Of a DNA stretch of 64,000 nucleotides, positions 22,033 to 34,100 are shown one piece after another. The notes beneath the pieces are model-generated. The model searched no databases. It was given only the letters and a program-made list of their open reading frames with translations, and was not told the DNA's origin. How positions within the stretch are numbered: the stretch's first letter is position 1; each line of letters begins with the position of its first letter. The DNA lies in NCBI GenBank assembly GCA_037367355.1, contig CM074700.1:2356001-2420000 (forward strand), in the 5' to 3' direction. The translations under genes and the position numbers were made by a program. Source of the stretch: Neoscytalidium dimidiatum (Eukaryota > Ascomycota > Dothideomycetes > Botryosphaeriales > Botryosphaeriaceae).

Positions 22033-24272
22033 GGTGCTGAGGAGGTCGAGTGTGATTTGAGCTCTCTTGAGGGGTTTTGTACATGGTCGAAGTCGTCGGT
22101 GTCGGCTTTAGACAAAGCTGCTAAAACTGGTCAGTGGTCGACTCCATGACTTTCTCTAGATTGTGCGCAATTACGGCCGCGCACCAACATTTATGATCCT
22201 TCTCAGTTTTTGCAACATACCGGCATATCTCTCAGTCGCAGGAAGCGTGTTCCTGGAGAATGATGTTGACCTTGGGACATCAGAAAGAGTAAGGGAAACG
22301 TAAGAATCATTAATCTTCAGCTCTATATATCAAGGAGACTCAGATAATATTCTGGATCACGCCTCATGAACGGCTAGCTTCCTTTGTAAAGCTATGTTCA
22401 CGGCGGATGACGTTGCGGTGTTCACTCCGGGAGGATCGATCACAGAAATCTTGAGTGGCTTGCTTTACACTGGATGTATGATGCAGAAGCTGTAGAACAT
22501 GTTGTTCCTTGGACCACTTGCTTCGAATTGAAGACGGTGCCAACACAAATATCATTCAACGACTACCAGCGCACGCAGTGGGCGTTTTTGACCTCTCCCA
22601 CGGTACAACTCCTGTCAGGAAATTGACGCACACTGCGGACAAAATGCTAGCGTTAACTGTACATCGTTACGTCCTCGCCTCAAACCTTCGCAGGTCAGAA
22701 ATGTCTTGTATCCATTTGTTATGTTCTCTGCTTTTCCCTTTTTCATGCTGCATGTGGCAACGGTTTCCGGTGCCAGCTTACTAAAGAATACCGAGCTGGC
22801 GCCCGTGCAAGGCCTGACCTGACGCGATATTGGTAACCGAAGGTAGGTCTATGAAGCGAACAGCGCATGAGCATCTTCCCCAGGTGGTCTGCTCATCGGC
22901 AGTCACTAATGGAGATCACTCCTAGCTATGAAGACATCGCCCCGTGCTGAATGAGTTACCGGCCATTCTAGATCGTGGTCGGCGGACTGTGCCAAGAGAA
23001 GTAGGGCTACTGGTGGCGGGCTGAGCGTCCATAAGCTTTGCTCCTCCGCATCCCCGGTCACGCTGATGATCGGCGCTTGCCGGTTGACTCGACGACAGTA
23101 TACATGCGTGCATTCAATCTACAGACCATAAAGTACCAACATCCCAAATAAAACCCGGCTTCATCCTCGAGTCATCACCTCAATGAGAGCGGCCTTGGTG
23201 GTGGTGATGATGATGGTGATGATGGTAATGTTAATGGGGCTTTGAGAGGGAGACCCACGTCCAATCTTGCTCCAGAGGTGGATGATGCTTTTTGACAACA
23301 ATGCTACATAATCGTCTACTGTATGTTGAGGCTAGAAGTGGTAAAGTCACGTAGTACTGCAGCGTGCTGAAGGCAGCAGCCTAGCAGCCAGGTTATTGCA
23401 GATGATGTCAGCTGCTCGCTTCGTTAGCGTGTGAGACTATGGGCGGGCGCTGACTGCACACCGTCTTCGCTCTTTTCCACCATCATCACATCTGCGGCTC
23501 TATCTGAGGTTCGGGCGTTGTCTGACAGCCTTCAGCAGCAAACAACATTTCGGCGCCGCACTCAGGCGTGCACAGCCGCTGCTTGACCGATGCAACTCGG
23601 CCAGTTATCCGTCGGATGCTGACCCGCCGCGATACCCCCGGACAGCATTTCGGCTTGCCTTGATGCTAAGGCATCGGATTACCACACTTTTCGGATGAGG
23701 TCCTGGCTCCACAGCCATCTCGCTATCAATGAAGGGCGAGCGGCGCAGGACCAGCGTGGGACGGGCTACGTACACCTTTTATCCTTCTTGGTGCGCGTCT
23801 GCACGTCCTGAGACGTTCTGGAAGAGACGCCCGAGCCACCGCTTTCCAACCGACGCGGCCTACTAATTGCAGGGCCGGACGGATATAGGCACGATCGCCC
23901 TCAACACGTTGCCAACCCCATCTCTGGGCCTTTTTGCAACGGTGGAAGCTCCCGGGACTTGGCGTGCATGCATTGGGGCTCGAGCGGCTGACGGCGCCAT
24001 TCTGCAATTTGCAAGAGGTCGGTGTATACGATGACTCTGGCGGCGCATACAGACTTTCGCTGCGAGCCATGGTAGGCAGAATGTCAGCTTATCGTGCTAT
24101 TCGACTTGTATAACTACCTCTCAGCATCTTCAGTATTTTCCGTTATACATGACTCGTCTTCTCTCCTTTGCTCCCTTATATTTAGTATGACTCGCCAGGC
24201 GACAGGTAAGGCTCCCTGACTCTGCGCTGTGTCTCGTATTGCGAAACAAGGGCCTCCCAGCAATATTCGACT
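22033..24272. other. Intergenic region, no supported gene
   Basis: About 2.2 kb upstream of the plus-strand membrane protein gene. Only short frames occur. An imperfect GAT/GGT trinucleotide repeat spans 23197-23230. A minus-strand frame of 114 codons at 23726-24070 is Arg/Ser-rich with no motif and was not accepted as a gene. Confidence 0.45.
23197..23230. repeat. Imperfect GGT/GAT trinucleotide repeat
   Basis: The plus strand reads as GGTGGTGGTGATGATGATGG followed by TGATGATGGTAATG, a degenerate trinucleotide tract in intergenic DNA. Confidence 0.9.
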
Positions 24273-26460
24273 ATGACAAAAAGATGGGGCCTGTCTGGGG
24301 CAGATAATATCTTCCTCGCCTCAACAGACGACCGCTTGTACATGCACTTTCTGGGGCAGACGCAGGGCGCAGATGCTCTCCATGGTCACCACATGGATCG
24401 ACTCAACAGGTCCAACGGACACACTAGAAGAAGCGAGGATGGTCTTAGGCCTCCACAGCTAGAGACCATCGACTTGAGCGACTGGTCGAAACACGCTCCC
24501 GCCGAAGACTCTCCAGCCCCCGACCACAGCTTCCTCTATCCTCCACCGCCGAGCCCGTATCTGACCGCCACCAACAACATCGACCCTTCAGAAGTTGGCG
24601 ACGAGAATCCTCTACGCGCTCGCCGATACAGCCGCAGGATAGAAGAAAGCAGCCGCTTCGGAATATGGACCCTCCTACTCTTGCTCATCGCTGTTATCAT
24701 GGTCATTTTGACCGCACTGTACTCCACCGGTTCAGCAAAGTCTTTGATGAAGGGGAAAATATTCACCACATCGTCGAGTAATGCTATCCTGGTTCTCCGC
24801 ATCCTTACCGAACTCTGTGCCGTCATTCTTGGCGCCCTCGTCATTGTTGTGGTCGAAGATCTGCAATGGGCACTGGCATCAAGACCTGGAGGTGTTAGCT
24901 TGCTGCACTTTGTTGGCCTGGACTCCGGAACCGGAGTTTGGGGTCTGTTGCGGCTTTTGGCAACGGCTGACTGGAAACAAAAATACTCGAGTGCTTTCCG
25001 GTAAGCTACATGACAATCTCCACTGGGTTCCTCGGATGCTTACCAGTATACTTTAGACTCCTAATCATTCTGTCAATACCTCTCCCGGGTATTATTCTTA
25101 TGGGTATGAGGAAGCCCTGGCTTGTGGATCTGCCACGTTCTGACACTGCCTACAGGCGACATCAATATCGAGCTAGTGTTCTTTCCCGAGCATACTTATC
25201 GAGCCGCTGCCGGTCTTTCTGACTTCAACGCTTCCTATATCTCACAGCTTACGAACGTTTCTACCACTGCCCTACTGGTCCAAATGGGCAACCCTGAATG
25301 GTCAGACCGTGAAGTGCAATCCCTCGAACCACTTGGTCCAGGCAAAGGCCACTGCACGGCCTCTGAAGGGTCTTCAAAGTGGATACCTTGTGATGAATCC
25401 TACTTTATGGCCGGCGGGTTCAATTCAGTATCGCCTCAAGCCGACGATCTTGAGAATTACCCTGATTCGAAAGCATACGTGGTGCCTAGTGTGAAGGGAT
25501 ACCATGTCGAGTATGGCAAAGTGCACAATCTCAAGACTCTTCATGATGATGGCAACTGTCATCTGATTGGAGGTGCAAGTGCTGCTGCGTATTGGTGCTC
25601 CGCTGTTGGTTCAGACCAGGAACTTCTATTTGGTAAAAGCTCTTACTTCTCCTCACCCCATACATCTTCTGACTTAATTACCAGGCTCCGCCTACTGCCC
25701 GCTGTCCCTGCAACAAAACAGCAGCTGCCTTGATACCACTTCCTGGACCGACGAACTGGAACTGGCAACATCTATGTTCATTTACCGCCGTTTCGCCACC
25801 GTCAACTACTCGCGGACAAATTTCTCCATCCTCTCCATCACAGACTTGTCGGAGCCGACACAATTCAAGATTCCGCTTCAAGACTACATGCTTGCACTGT
25901 CCGCTGTGGTCCCTGGGTTCAACACAAGCACCGAAATGAAAGGCGACAATTCAGCACTAGCAATCTACGCCGTAACCGCTCTCCCGATCAGCGACAGTGA
26001 AGTTGCGAAAAAGATATCTCTCAAGGCCATCCGTAAGGCTATGTCGGTTCCGCTGGACTACTTTCAAGCCAATTACTTCTCGCCAGGCCCACCTATTTGG
26101 GAACTCAAAACACCACGCGAAGGCCTTGCGGAAGACATGTACACGAATATAAGCATAGCAATAATGTCATATCAGGTTGTCGCTGGCAAGGTTTCACGAT
26201 GGTTGTTCGTTGCCTTCGCGAGCGCTTTGCTGGTTCTTAGTGCTGCCACCATCCTCATCACGGTTCGCATATGCGAGCGCCGGCCTCAGCGTTGCGGCTA
26301 CCCTACCCTCGACTTCGCCGCCGTGTGCGCTAAGGACTCAATGGCGCCGGGATGCGACCATGTGAACGGCCTGCATAGGTCATTAACACGTTTGAATGAG
26401 CAACCTGGGAAGTTCGAGGTGGCACGAAGGATAAAAGACGAGCGAATTGTTTTGAGATAG
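24273..26460 (+). CDS. Multi-pass membrane protein of unknown function (fungal type)
   Basis: Four exons (24273-25000, 25057-25103, 25156-25632, 25685-26460) join in frame to about 675 residues. Residues 1-125 are hydrophilic and Pro-rich, probably cytoplasmic. Hydrophobic helices follow at about 129-150, 172-194 and 243-259, then a large region of some 330 residues with several N-x-S/T sites (for example N-A-S, N-V-S, N-S-S, N-Y-S) and paired cysteines, as in an extracytoplasmic domain. A last helix lies near 590-612 (W-L-F-V-A-F-A-S-A-L-L-V-L). The short cytoplasmic tail is basic. This layout resembles a group of uncharacterised fungal plasma-membrane proteins; no catalytic motif or transporter signature is visible. 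The introns are 52-56 nt and each restores the frame, so the model is well supported although the function is unknown. Confidence 0.8.
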
Positions 26461-28635
26461 CTTCCTTTTGTGGGTTTGAATGAAGGCGATGCCCTTTACG
26501 CCTTTCTTCAGATTCTTCGAATTTTTCTCCTTTTCCCCAATTTCTCTATCTTTATTTAGTAGCGTTGTTTTACTTATTTCTTTAATGTCTTTTCAGAATC
26601 TTAAACAAAAAGAGCGGCAGGACCCATTCGATAGAGCAGACGATACCCATGATAGACAGCGTACCAGGTAGCCATAGCGAGGATGGTACCAGAGACTTAG
26701 ATATGACCTCCGTAACTTTCATCATTCTCGTACAATAAATCTCACCCTCTCTATAATCTACGCAGAACATCACAAGCCTTACTGCTCTCGTTTTTTCCGA
26801 ACCCTTTAGAGTGGACCGGAGAAGCCAGGACAGTCCACACTCCGATTCAGAGAATAAGCCCGATGTTTTTCTTTTCCTTAAAAGAATAACCAAACCGTGC
26901 CATTTACACCATCCGGAATTCTGACGGCATCTTCCTTTCCGACCATCCGCTCGCTTTGACCTTCTGATCATGGCTCCTTTTCATCTGCCCGCAGGCCTGT
27001 ACTCCGTGCGGCCCGCCGCCCGCCGCCCGCTGCCAGACTGCAGCTCTTTCCACGGAGCACGGACACGCGAGGCGTGGACCGGGCTGACTGCGCCACTGCA
27101 CGATGGGCCGTGCTCCTTTATCTCTCGAACCGAGTAGCAGCTGGAGCCTTCTGACGCCCCCGCCAATACATCCGAGGCCACCGCAAAGGACCCTCATCGT
27201 GCCAATCGAGCCACAACAGTGTATTGTCGCTCTCTCCCCTCTCGAATGCGTCCTACGGATCGTGATTCAACCTCTGGTTCTGCTTGCCCTTTCACTCGTC
27301 AGGTTGACAGGAAACGTTGGCGCAGATGCAGCGTCGCCGCTAATTGGCATTCGGCAAATGGAGCCTGATCCGGTATGTGCTCGGCCCGAAGCCTGCATCA
27401 ACAGTTGACGAGTACGTGTTGTACAACAAGAAGGATTGTCTCGCCTCTGGGAGATTGTTGGGGGGTAGCGAAGGTTCCTGCCTGCCCCTGCACTAGCCAT
27501 CCTATGGCGCACTCCATGCAAACCGAAAAGGCCGCTAATGCATACTCGGCCAGGTCCGGATACCATCGCGCTATCGGTAAAAGACGGTCGAGGTCGGGAT
27601 AGGCGAGCCGAACGCCCACGACTTCCAGCTTCCTTGACAGGGGTATCTGATGCAGGTACTGTCGAAGGGTGGGAAAGAGCGTGTGCGAAAGACAGGGTGA
27701 GTGCTGCTCGCATAAGTTTGGCCGACCTAAGGTGCCTGAACGGCCAGAAGAATTGTGCCGTGTCGGGCGGATTCATTGATACCGCAGTCAAGGCTGTGGA
27801 TTGATCCTGTCCTTCTGTAGGCTTATCTAGCACATCTGAGCAATATGAAAAGAAAGAGGCTCTGGACACCCGCGCTGATCTCACGGGTGATGATCGTAAG
27901 AACGTGCTTACTAGCCTATCGTTGTCGTTCACTCGTAATGTGTCTTCTTAGAATGCTATATTTACCGGCAGATTAGCTATAGCGACTTACGTTCAGTACT
28001 CGCAAAGAGAAGCCGCAGATCAAGTATCTCGACCGTTAGTCACTTTTCAGCTTTCACAAAATTCTGCAGAAGGCAGAAGCAACCCAGTTCAGGAGCCTGC
28101 CTTCTGGTTATGGCATTATACACTCAGAGGCTCATACGAGAAACTTAGTTGACTACGAAAATGAGAACGATTGAGGCAGGGAAAAACGCGTAACAACTCG
28201 GTAAAAAGTAACGTTAAAACAGTTAATACATCTTCTACGAACATTTTTCTCTTATTTCCTTTTTTTTAAAAAAAAAAATGTCCCCCATCTAGTGATACTC
28301 ATACAGAAAAAGAGAACTTCAAGTAATGAAAGTATGCAAGTAAAATAAGAACAGTCAAAGACTGGCATCAAAGCGAATTCAGATTAGAAGGGAAGGTCAA
28401 CATGAAAGGTGGGGATGAAATGCTGACAAAATGACCAACGCCACCTCGTAGCACCACAATGAGCTGACGAATCGGTACGCCCTCAGAGCCGCTCTATGTT
28501 TCCTATACGAAGGGCCAAAAGGAAGCAAGGGAACAGAACCGGGATCAGATACCAAGGTGAAAGATGGAGATAGAGAGCTGCTACGTCCGCACCGACAGAA
28601 CCGAAGCAGGAAGTGAGAGGGCAAAGAAGAGGCTT
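26461..28635. other. Intergenic region, no supported gene
   Basis: Downstream of the membrane protein gene there is a T-rich stretch (26480-26590) that is probably 3'UTR. A 221-codon minus-strand frame at 27267-27932 is Arg/Ser-rich, overlaps equally long frames on the other strand and has no motif. AT-rich DNA with poly-A/T runs follows near 28200-28290. Confidence 0.45.
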
Positions 28636-30420
28636 TTATCTCACAGTGGGATACCCATCTGCTTTTCGGGGTGGAATCAAGCGCTGAGGGCGGCCCGGAA
28701 AGATGTTTTCATAAGAAGGAGGGTCGTCGGGCTCGTAGGAAGAATATGGCTGGTCCACAGCATCATTTCCAGGGCCTAGCGCACCTTTTATGTAAGTGCT
28801 GACTGTATCCGGCCCGGAACGGCCCTTCGTTTCAGATGTGGGCATGTCCTTGGAATTTGAGACTTCGGTCGCGGACGTTGCTGTTGCATCTGCCACATCC
28901 GGCACGGATGCACGGCCGTTGACGATGTCGTACGTGCGCTGAAGCACCGGAATGCAAGTTTCGGTGACCTTTCCGACAATATAAACTTTCCCGGTGTGCT
29001 CGAGCTCGACCGTCTGCCCCTAGTTGATGCGGGCAAAGGAAGAGAGCAATGTTTCTTGACTCTCTGCGTCTGCCCGGATGGGCTCTTGTAGGCCAATCTC
29101 TCCGCTCAACAATTTGGGACATCCTATGCCTGTGTACATCACTGCACGCTCATGTTGGTTGCTCTGGATATCAGCGCGCATGGTGGCCTTTTTTTCATAC
29201 GTCTTGATTTTCCTGATGATATTAGCCAGCTCTATTAGACATGAGAAGAACTAGGAAATTCACAAGCATGTTGATCTTAGTGTATCGGGTTCCAGGATCA
29301 CCAGTCTGCGGAATGTGTGCGGGGTCTGCTCCCTGCTCAAGCGTTTCTTCCCATCTTTGGACTGTCTCGGCAGCAAAACCTGAATGATCTAGGAGGAAGT
29401 TAAAAGACCCGACTTCGGAAACCTCAGAAATGAATTGCGTACTCTACCAGCTACCCAGAAGCTCTCCCAATTCCTGGTGGGAATAAGCAGATATTCTGGA
29501 TTGAACGTGAGCATTGCTTGTCTGTACCTTTTACGTATCTTCACCTCGATTTAGGTCAATGGGGACGTACTTTCAGGATCGAGATCTTTCCGCCTGGCAG
29601 CAGTCGTAGTAGCACAATTTAACACAGCAGTATTGTCCCGACGTGACATATCGTTAAGCTGTGAGGGGCAAGGTAGATGTACCGGAGACTTCGGTACAGG
29701 GAATAGTCCCAACAAGGCTGAAGATTTGCGTAAGGCTGTGTGACTGGTAGCAAGTAAGAGGCGCGTTGTCAGGCCTCTAAGGCGATTGAGTGGACTGCCC
29801 CAACTTATTAACTTTTTCGACGAGCGACTTACCTCCAATGCCCAATGCACAGCCTGGGAATGGGATTGTAGGGCCATTATCATTGACTGCCACCTTGGTC
29901 TGAGCCAACACCGCCAAACACATATTTGGAAGAAGGTCGATTGAAGGCAACCTTCTTTTGAGGCATCAGTGAAGCCTTGTTTGCTGACCACCCAAAGCAT
30001 CAGGCAAAGACACATCCTGGAATAGGGCGACCAGAGTGTATAAGTAAATATTTTCCCTCCTTTCTTGCAAAGCGTGGAGTTAGCCTTCGGAGTACGTGGA
30101 TGGTGGAGATAGTATCAGAGCAAGCTTGTACGCATTCAAAGATGGTCAAGTGAAAATCATTTGACGGATGCATCTCGAGGTAGTGCGGCTCTGACAAAGC
30201 TCAAAAGAGACAGAAAACAGGGGAGGTAACGGGACGGGCCGCTAGTTTTGATGATCACAGTGCACTTACTCACTGGCGAGTTAGTGGCTGACATGGCAGA
30301 TGAGCAGTTCATCGGCCATGGCAAGCCACTGAGAGGCCGCGCTTGTTAACAAGGCTAAATTAAAATCTGCCTCGCAGAGTGTGCGTTACCTTTGCGGCGT
30401 ATCTTCAGCTCGACGTTCAT
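28636..30420 (-). pseudogene. Decayed or misread multi-exon gene with intact C-terminal PPxY-containing end
   Basis: On the minus strand several short stretches look like coding sequence but do not join into one clean frame. The clearest is the 3' end: a frame through E-L-A-N-I-I-R-K-I-K-T-Y-E-K-K, then L-L-S-S-F-A-R-I-N, which hits a TAG at 29020-29022 and continues in the same frame as G-Q-T-V-E-L-E-H-T-G-K-V-Y-I-V-G-K to a TAA at 28636. The tail contains D-D-P-P-S-Y-E-N-I-F-P-G, a PPxY motif of the kind bound by WW domains. Farther upstream, a stretch near 29280-29420 (H-S-G-F-A-A-E-T-V-Q-R-W-E-E-T-L-E) and one near 30000-30200 also look protein-like but lie in other frames. A GTTGAG donor near 29112 and a GGGGCAG acceptor could splice out the TAG, so decay is not proven. 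I do not recognise the family. Confidence 0.4.
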
Positions 30421-31719
30421 TTGACACTAACCGCACGCCATGTAAACGGCAGGCCGGGGCCAGTGGCTGTCGTGGCTGTCCTTAGCCACAGGGACGCGTT
30501 GGCAAGCTGAATGACTGTTGTTTGGGCAGTCGCGATATCTGTCGTAGTACTGAACACTAGGGCCTTATAGTTTAAGAGCAGTAGTTACGAGGAATACTGA
30601 AGCAATAAGAGTGTAAGACGAACCCGATGAAAATTAGATTTATAGGGTAAAGCTTCATATGGTGAACTAGTCCAGCTTACTGCTCATTTGAAATCATTGA
30701 GATCGTGCACCTCGTCCCATTACCCCTGCAAACTCAATCAAAACATGCGTTAGCCTAAGAGTTTGTCATTGTCGCGTGCAGTAATCTTGTTGAGTTCATC
30801 TTGGGCCGTTCCTTCAGTCCACTACCCTTGATCTCCTTAATCCGCACGAAGAGCTCGGAAAGAGAAATCTTGAGAGTTGATCATCATGCTATGAAAGCTA
30901 TGAAAGTGCCATAGAAGAAAATCACTTCAACCTTACCGATTCCACTCCTCCTTTATGAAGAACAAGGTTGTACAATGTGACCTATCAATATAGGTCAGCC
31001 AAAAATGTTCCGACATTCGCGGAAATTGATTATTTCAGAATGAGATCATATCAGAGAAAAAAAGAATTGGTACGAATAGCTGGTTCTCCGCATTCTTGAT
31101 CGGAAGGGGAATCGCTAAATCATCATTGGAAGGAATGGAGGGACGACGATGAGAAGTCACAGCTGGAAGATGGATTGTGCTTACCATGCTATAAGAGTAT
31201 GATGAAAATGGGAGGAACTAAAATAGGAGCTATAATAGCCTCAAAATTAGCATAGGCCCCCTACTACGATGTTCTGCGCCATTGCTGCCGAGAGACGTGT
31301 TTCAGAAGGGAATTAGGGTTAGAAAGAGAAAATGCAATCCACATAGCTATCGCTCGGAAGCGCTTGCATCTGGATCATCAGAACGTCGAAGTGACTATAG
31401 AAAAGACATTACATACCTTGTTGATTCTATAATCCTCATACATGCACCAAGTATCAACGAGACACAAGGGATGAAGTGAAAATCTCATGACTTTTTTTAT
31501 CTCATCACTACGACCCACTAGGTTAAGATAGCAGGTATAGAAGTACAAAAGTCGTTAACCGAGCCATTGATCCACTGTCCCACCACAAACTCCGCTAGTC
31601 AGATTCTGATGCTCATGCCCAATGCCGTTCAGCAGGAAAAAAAAAAAAAAGAAGTCGGAAATAGAAACCCGTAAAGCGTGAAAGAAGAAACGCTAACTAG
31701 AAGACTAATGTGGCGTCAT
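30421..31719. other. AT-richer intergenic region
   Basis: This lies upstream of the decayed locus and downstream of HSP90 (both minus). It is richer in A and T than its surroundings and contains no frame above 65 codons. A 14-nt poly-A run lies at 31637-31650. It probably contains the HSP90 3'UTR near its right end. Confidence 0.5.
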
Positions 31720-33879
31720 CTAATCAACCTCCTCCATGGCGCTCTCGCCAGTGGCCTCCGCAGAAGTCTCCTCCGTAGCCTTCTCCTCAGAGGTCTCGAC
31801 GGTCTCGTCGACGTTGAGGCCAAGGGAGACGAGCTTGTGGATGCGCTCGGCAAACTGGACGGGCTCCTCAATGGTGAAGCCAGAGACCAGCAGGGAGGTC
31901 TCGAAGAGCAGCTGAGCAATGGACTTGACGGTGCGATCCTCCTCGCCATCAGTCTCAACCTTGCGCTTGAGCTCCTTGATAATAGGACTCTTGGGCGAGA
32001 TCTCAAAAGTCTTCTTAGAGCTCATGTAGCTAGACATGGAGGTATCGCGAAGGGCCTGGGCCTTCATGATACGCTCCATGTTGGCGGACCAGCCAAACTG
32101 ACCGGTACGGATGGCACAAGGAGAACCAATGAGCTTGTGGGAGACGACGACTTTCTCGACCTTGTCGCCGAGGACATTCTTGAGAGCCTTGGCAAGGGGC
32201 TCGTACTCCTTCTCCTCGGCCTCGCGAGCCTTCTTCTCCTCCTCGGTCTCCTCGAGTTCGAAGTCCTTGGTAATGTCGACAAGCTTCTTACCATCGAACT
32301 CCTTGAGCTGGGTCATGGCGTACTCATCAATGGGGTCGACGAGGAAGAGGACCTCAAAGTTCTTCTCCTTGAGAATGTCCAGGAAAGGCGATTTCTGTAC
32401 AGCCTTGAGTGACTCGCCAGTGATGTAGTAAATCTGCTTCTGATGCTCGGGCATGCGAGTGATGTAGTCAGTGAGCGAGGTAGTCTCGTCACCAGACTTG
32501 GTAGAGTGGAAGCGGAGGAGCTTGGCCAGAGCCTGGCGGTTCTGGGCATCCTCGTGGATGCCAAGCTTGATGTTCTTGCTGAAAGCACTGTAGAACTTGT
32601 CGAATTGCTCACGGTCCTCGGCAATTTCGTTGAAGAGCTCGAGAGTCTTCTTAACGACGTTCTTGCGAATAACCTTCATGATCTTGTTCTGCTGGAGCGT
32701 CTCACGAGAAAGGTTAAGAGGCAGGTCTTCGGAGTCGACAACGCCCTTGATGAAGCCGAGCCACTCGGGGATGAGGTCGGTGGCGTCGTCAGTGATGAAG
32801 ACGCGGCGGACGTACAGCTTGATGTTGTTCTTGGTCTTCTTGGTCTCGAAGAGGTCGAAAGGAGCACGCTTGGGGACGAAGAGGATGGCGCGGAACTCGA
32901 GTTGACCCTCGACGGAGAAATGCTTGACGGCAAGGTGATCCTCCCAATCGTTAGACAACGACTTGTAGAAGGAAGCGTACTCTTCCTGAGAGATGTCCTG
33001 AGGGTTTCTGGTCCAGATGGGCTTGGTCTTGTTGAGCTCCTCCTCTTCAATCTTGGACTCCTTAATCTTCTTGGTCTTCTTCTTCTTCTCTTCTTCCTCC
33101 TCGTCGACCTCCTCGACCTTGGGCTTGTTGTCATCCTCACCCTCCTTCTTTTCCTCCTCAGCATCCTCATCAGGGACCTCCTTCTCGGTCTCCTTGAGGA
33201 CGTGGAGGTAGATGGGGTAGGAAATGAACTCGGAGTGCTTCTTGACAACCTCCTTGATTCTGCTCTCGTTCAAGTAGTCAGTCTGCTCCTCCTTGAGGTG
33301 GAGGATGATCTTGGTGCCACGGCCAAGCTGCTCGCCCTCGGTGTCCTGAGTGATGGTGAAGGTGCCGCCGGCGCTCGACTCCCAAACGTACTGTTCATCG
33401 TCGTTGTGCTTGGAGACGACGGTGACCTTGTCGGCGACGAGATAGGCAGAGTAGAAACCGACACCGAACTGGCCGATCATGGACACGTCGGCACCGGCAG
33501 ACAAAGCCTCCATGAACTGCTTGGTGCCAGAGCGGGCAATGGTACCGAGGTTGTTGACGAGATCCTAAAGGCAGAGTTAGCAGCTGCCTTACGCCAGAGT
33601 AAATTGTGCGAAGATACTTACAGCCTTGGTCATACCAATACCGGTATCACGGATGGTGAGGGTCTTAGCCTCCTTGTTGGGGATGATATCGATGCGAAGG
33701 TCCTTGCCGCTGTCGAGCTTGCTGGGGTCTGACAGAGCCTCATAGCGGATCTTGTCGAGCGCATCGGAGCAGTTGGAGATAAGTTCTCGCAGGAAAATCT
33801 CCTTATTCGAGTAGACGGTGTTGATGATGAGGCCGAGCAGCTGAGAGATCTCAGCCTGGAACTCGAACGTCTCAGGCAT
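31720..33879 (-). CDS. hsp90: Heat shock protein 90 (cytosolic HSP90)
   Basis: Two exons (33879-33622 and 33564-31720) give exactly 700 residues, the usual size for fungal cytosolic HSP90. The N-terminal GHKL ATPase domain shows the [12 protein letters not shown] helix with its catalytic Glu, D-T-G-I-G-M, and [12 protein letters not shown] charged linker rich in E and K follows (around residues 215-265), then the middle domain with its catalytic-loop R-E-T-L-Q-Q-N motif, and the C-terminal dimerisation domain. The protein ends M-E-E-V-D, the TPR-cochaperone docking motif that marks the cytosolic form. HSP90 is an ATP-driven dimeric chaperone for kinases and transcription factors. The start at 33879 ([11 protein letters not shown]) matches the family; a longer in-frame extension to 33963 is not needed. 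A probable 5'UTR intron and a heat-shock-element-like motif lie upstream. Confidence 0.98.
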
Positions 33880-33911
33880 GGTGACGGTTAAGGTGGATGG
33901 TAGGTGAGGTC

Positions 33912-34100
33912 CTGTAGAACCGATATTGTCAGCAATCGCGTCACAGTGAGGTGAGAGAAGCACATGAGGCAGCTGAAGGTTAGGCGAAGATCCTAGCCAG
34001 CTCTGAACGCTTCAGCAGCACGCAATGGCGTGGGAGCGCAGAGGGTGGCAGGACAGCCGAATAGACGAGGCTGATGGGAGTGGAGGGCGGGCAGACTTAC
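33912..34100 (-). other. Probable 5'UTR intron of hsp90
   Basis: On the minus strand, a GTAAGT donor at 34100 and a TACAG acceptor ending at 33912 flank 189 nt. A GCTGACA branch-point match lies about 18 nt before the acceptor. The spliced leader would then run 32 nt to the ATG at 33879. No coding frame is affected. This follows from consensus matches only. Confidence 0.6.

Noticed and set aside
27267..27932. 221-codon minus-strand frame
   Set aside because: It is rich in Arg and Ser with no hydrophobic core or motif, and competing frames exist on the other strand.
28636..30420. Patatin-like phospholipase reading of the decayed locus
   Set aside because: A few residues near 30100 and 29860 recall patatin motifs, but no G-x-S-x-G or D-G-G is present, so the family was not assigned.
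32443..33732. 429-codon plus-strand frame opposite hsp90
   Set aside because: It is a mirror of the strongly codon-biased hsp90 exon, is Leu/Val/Asp-rich with no domain, and crosses the hsp90 intron. It is an antisense shadow.
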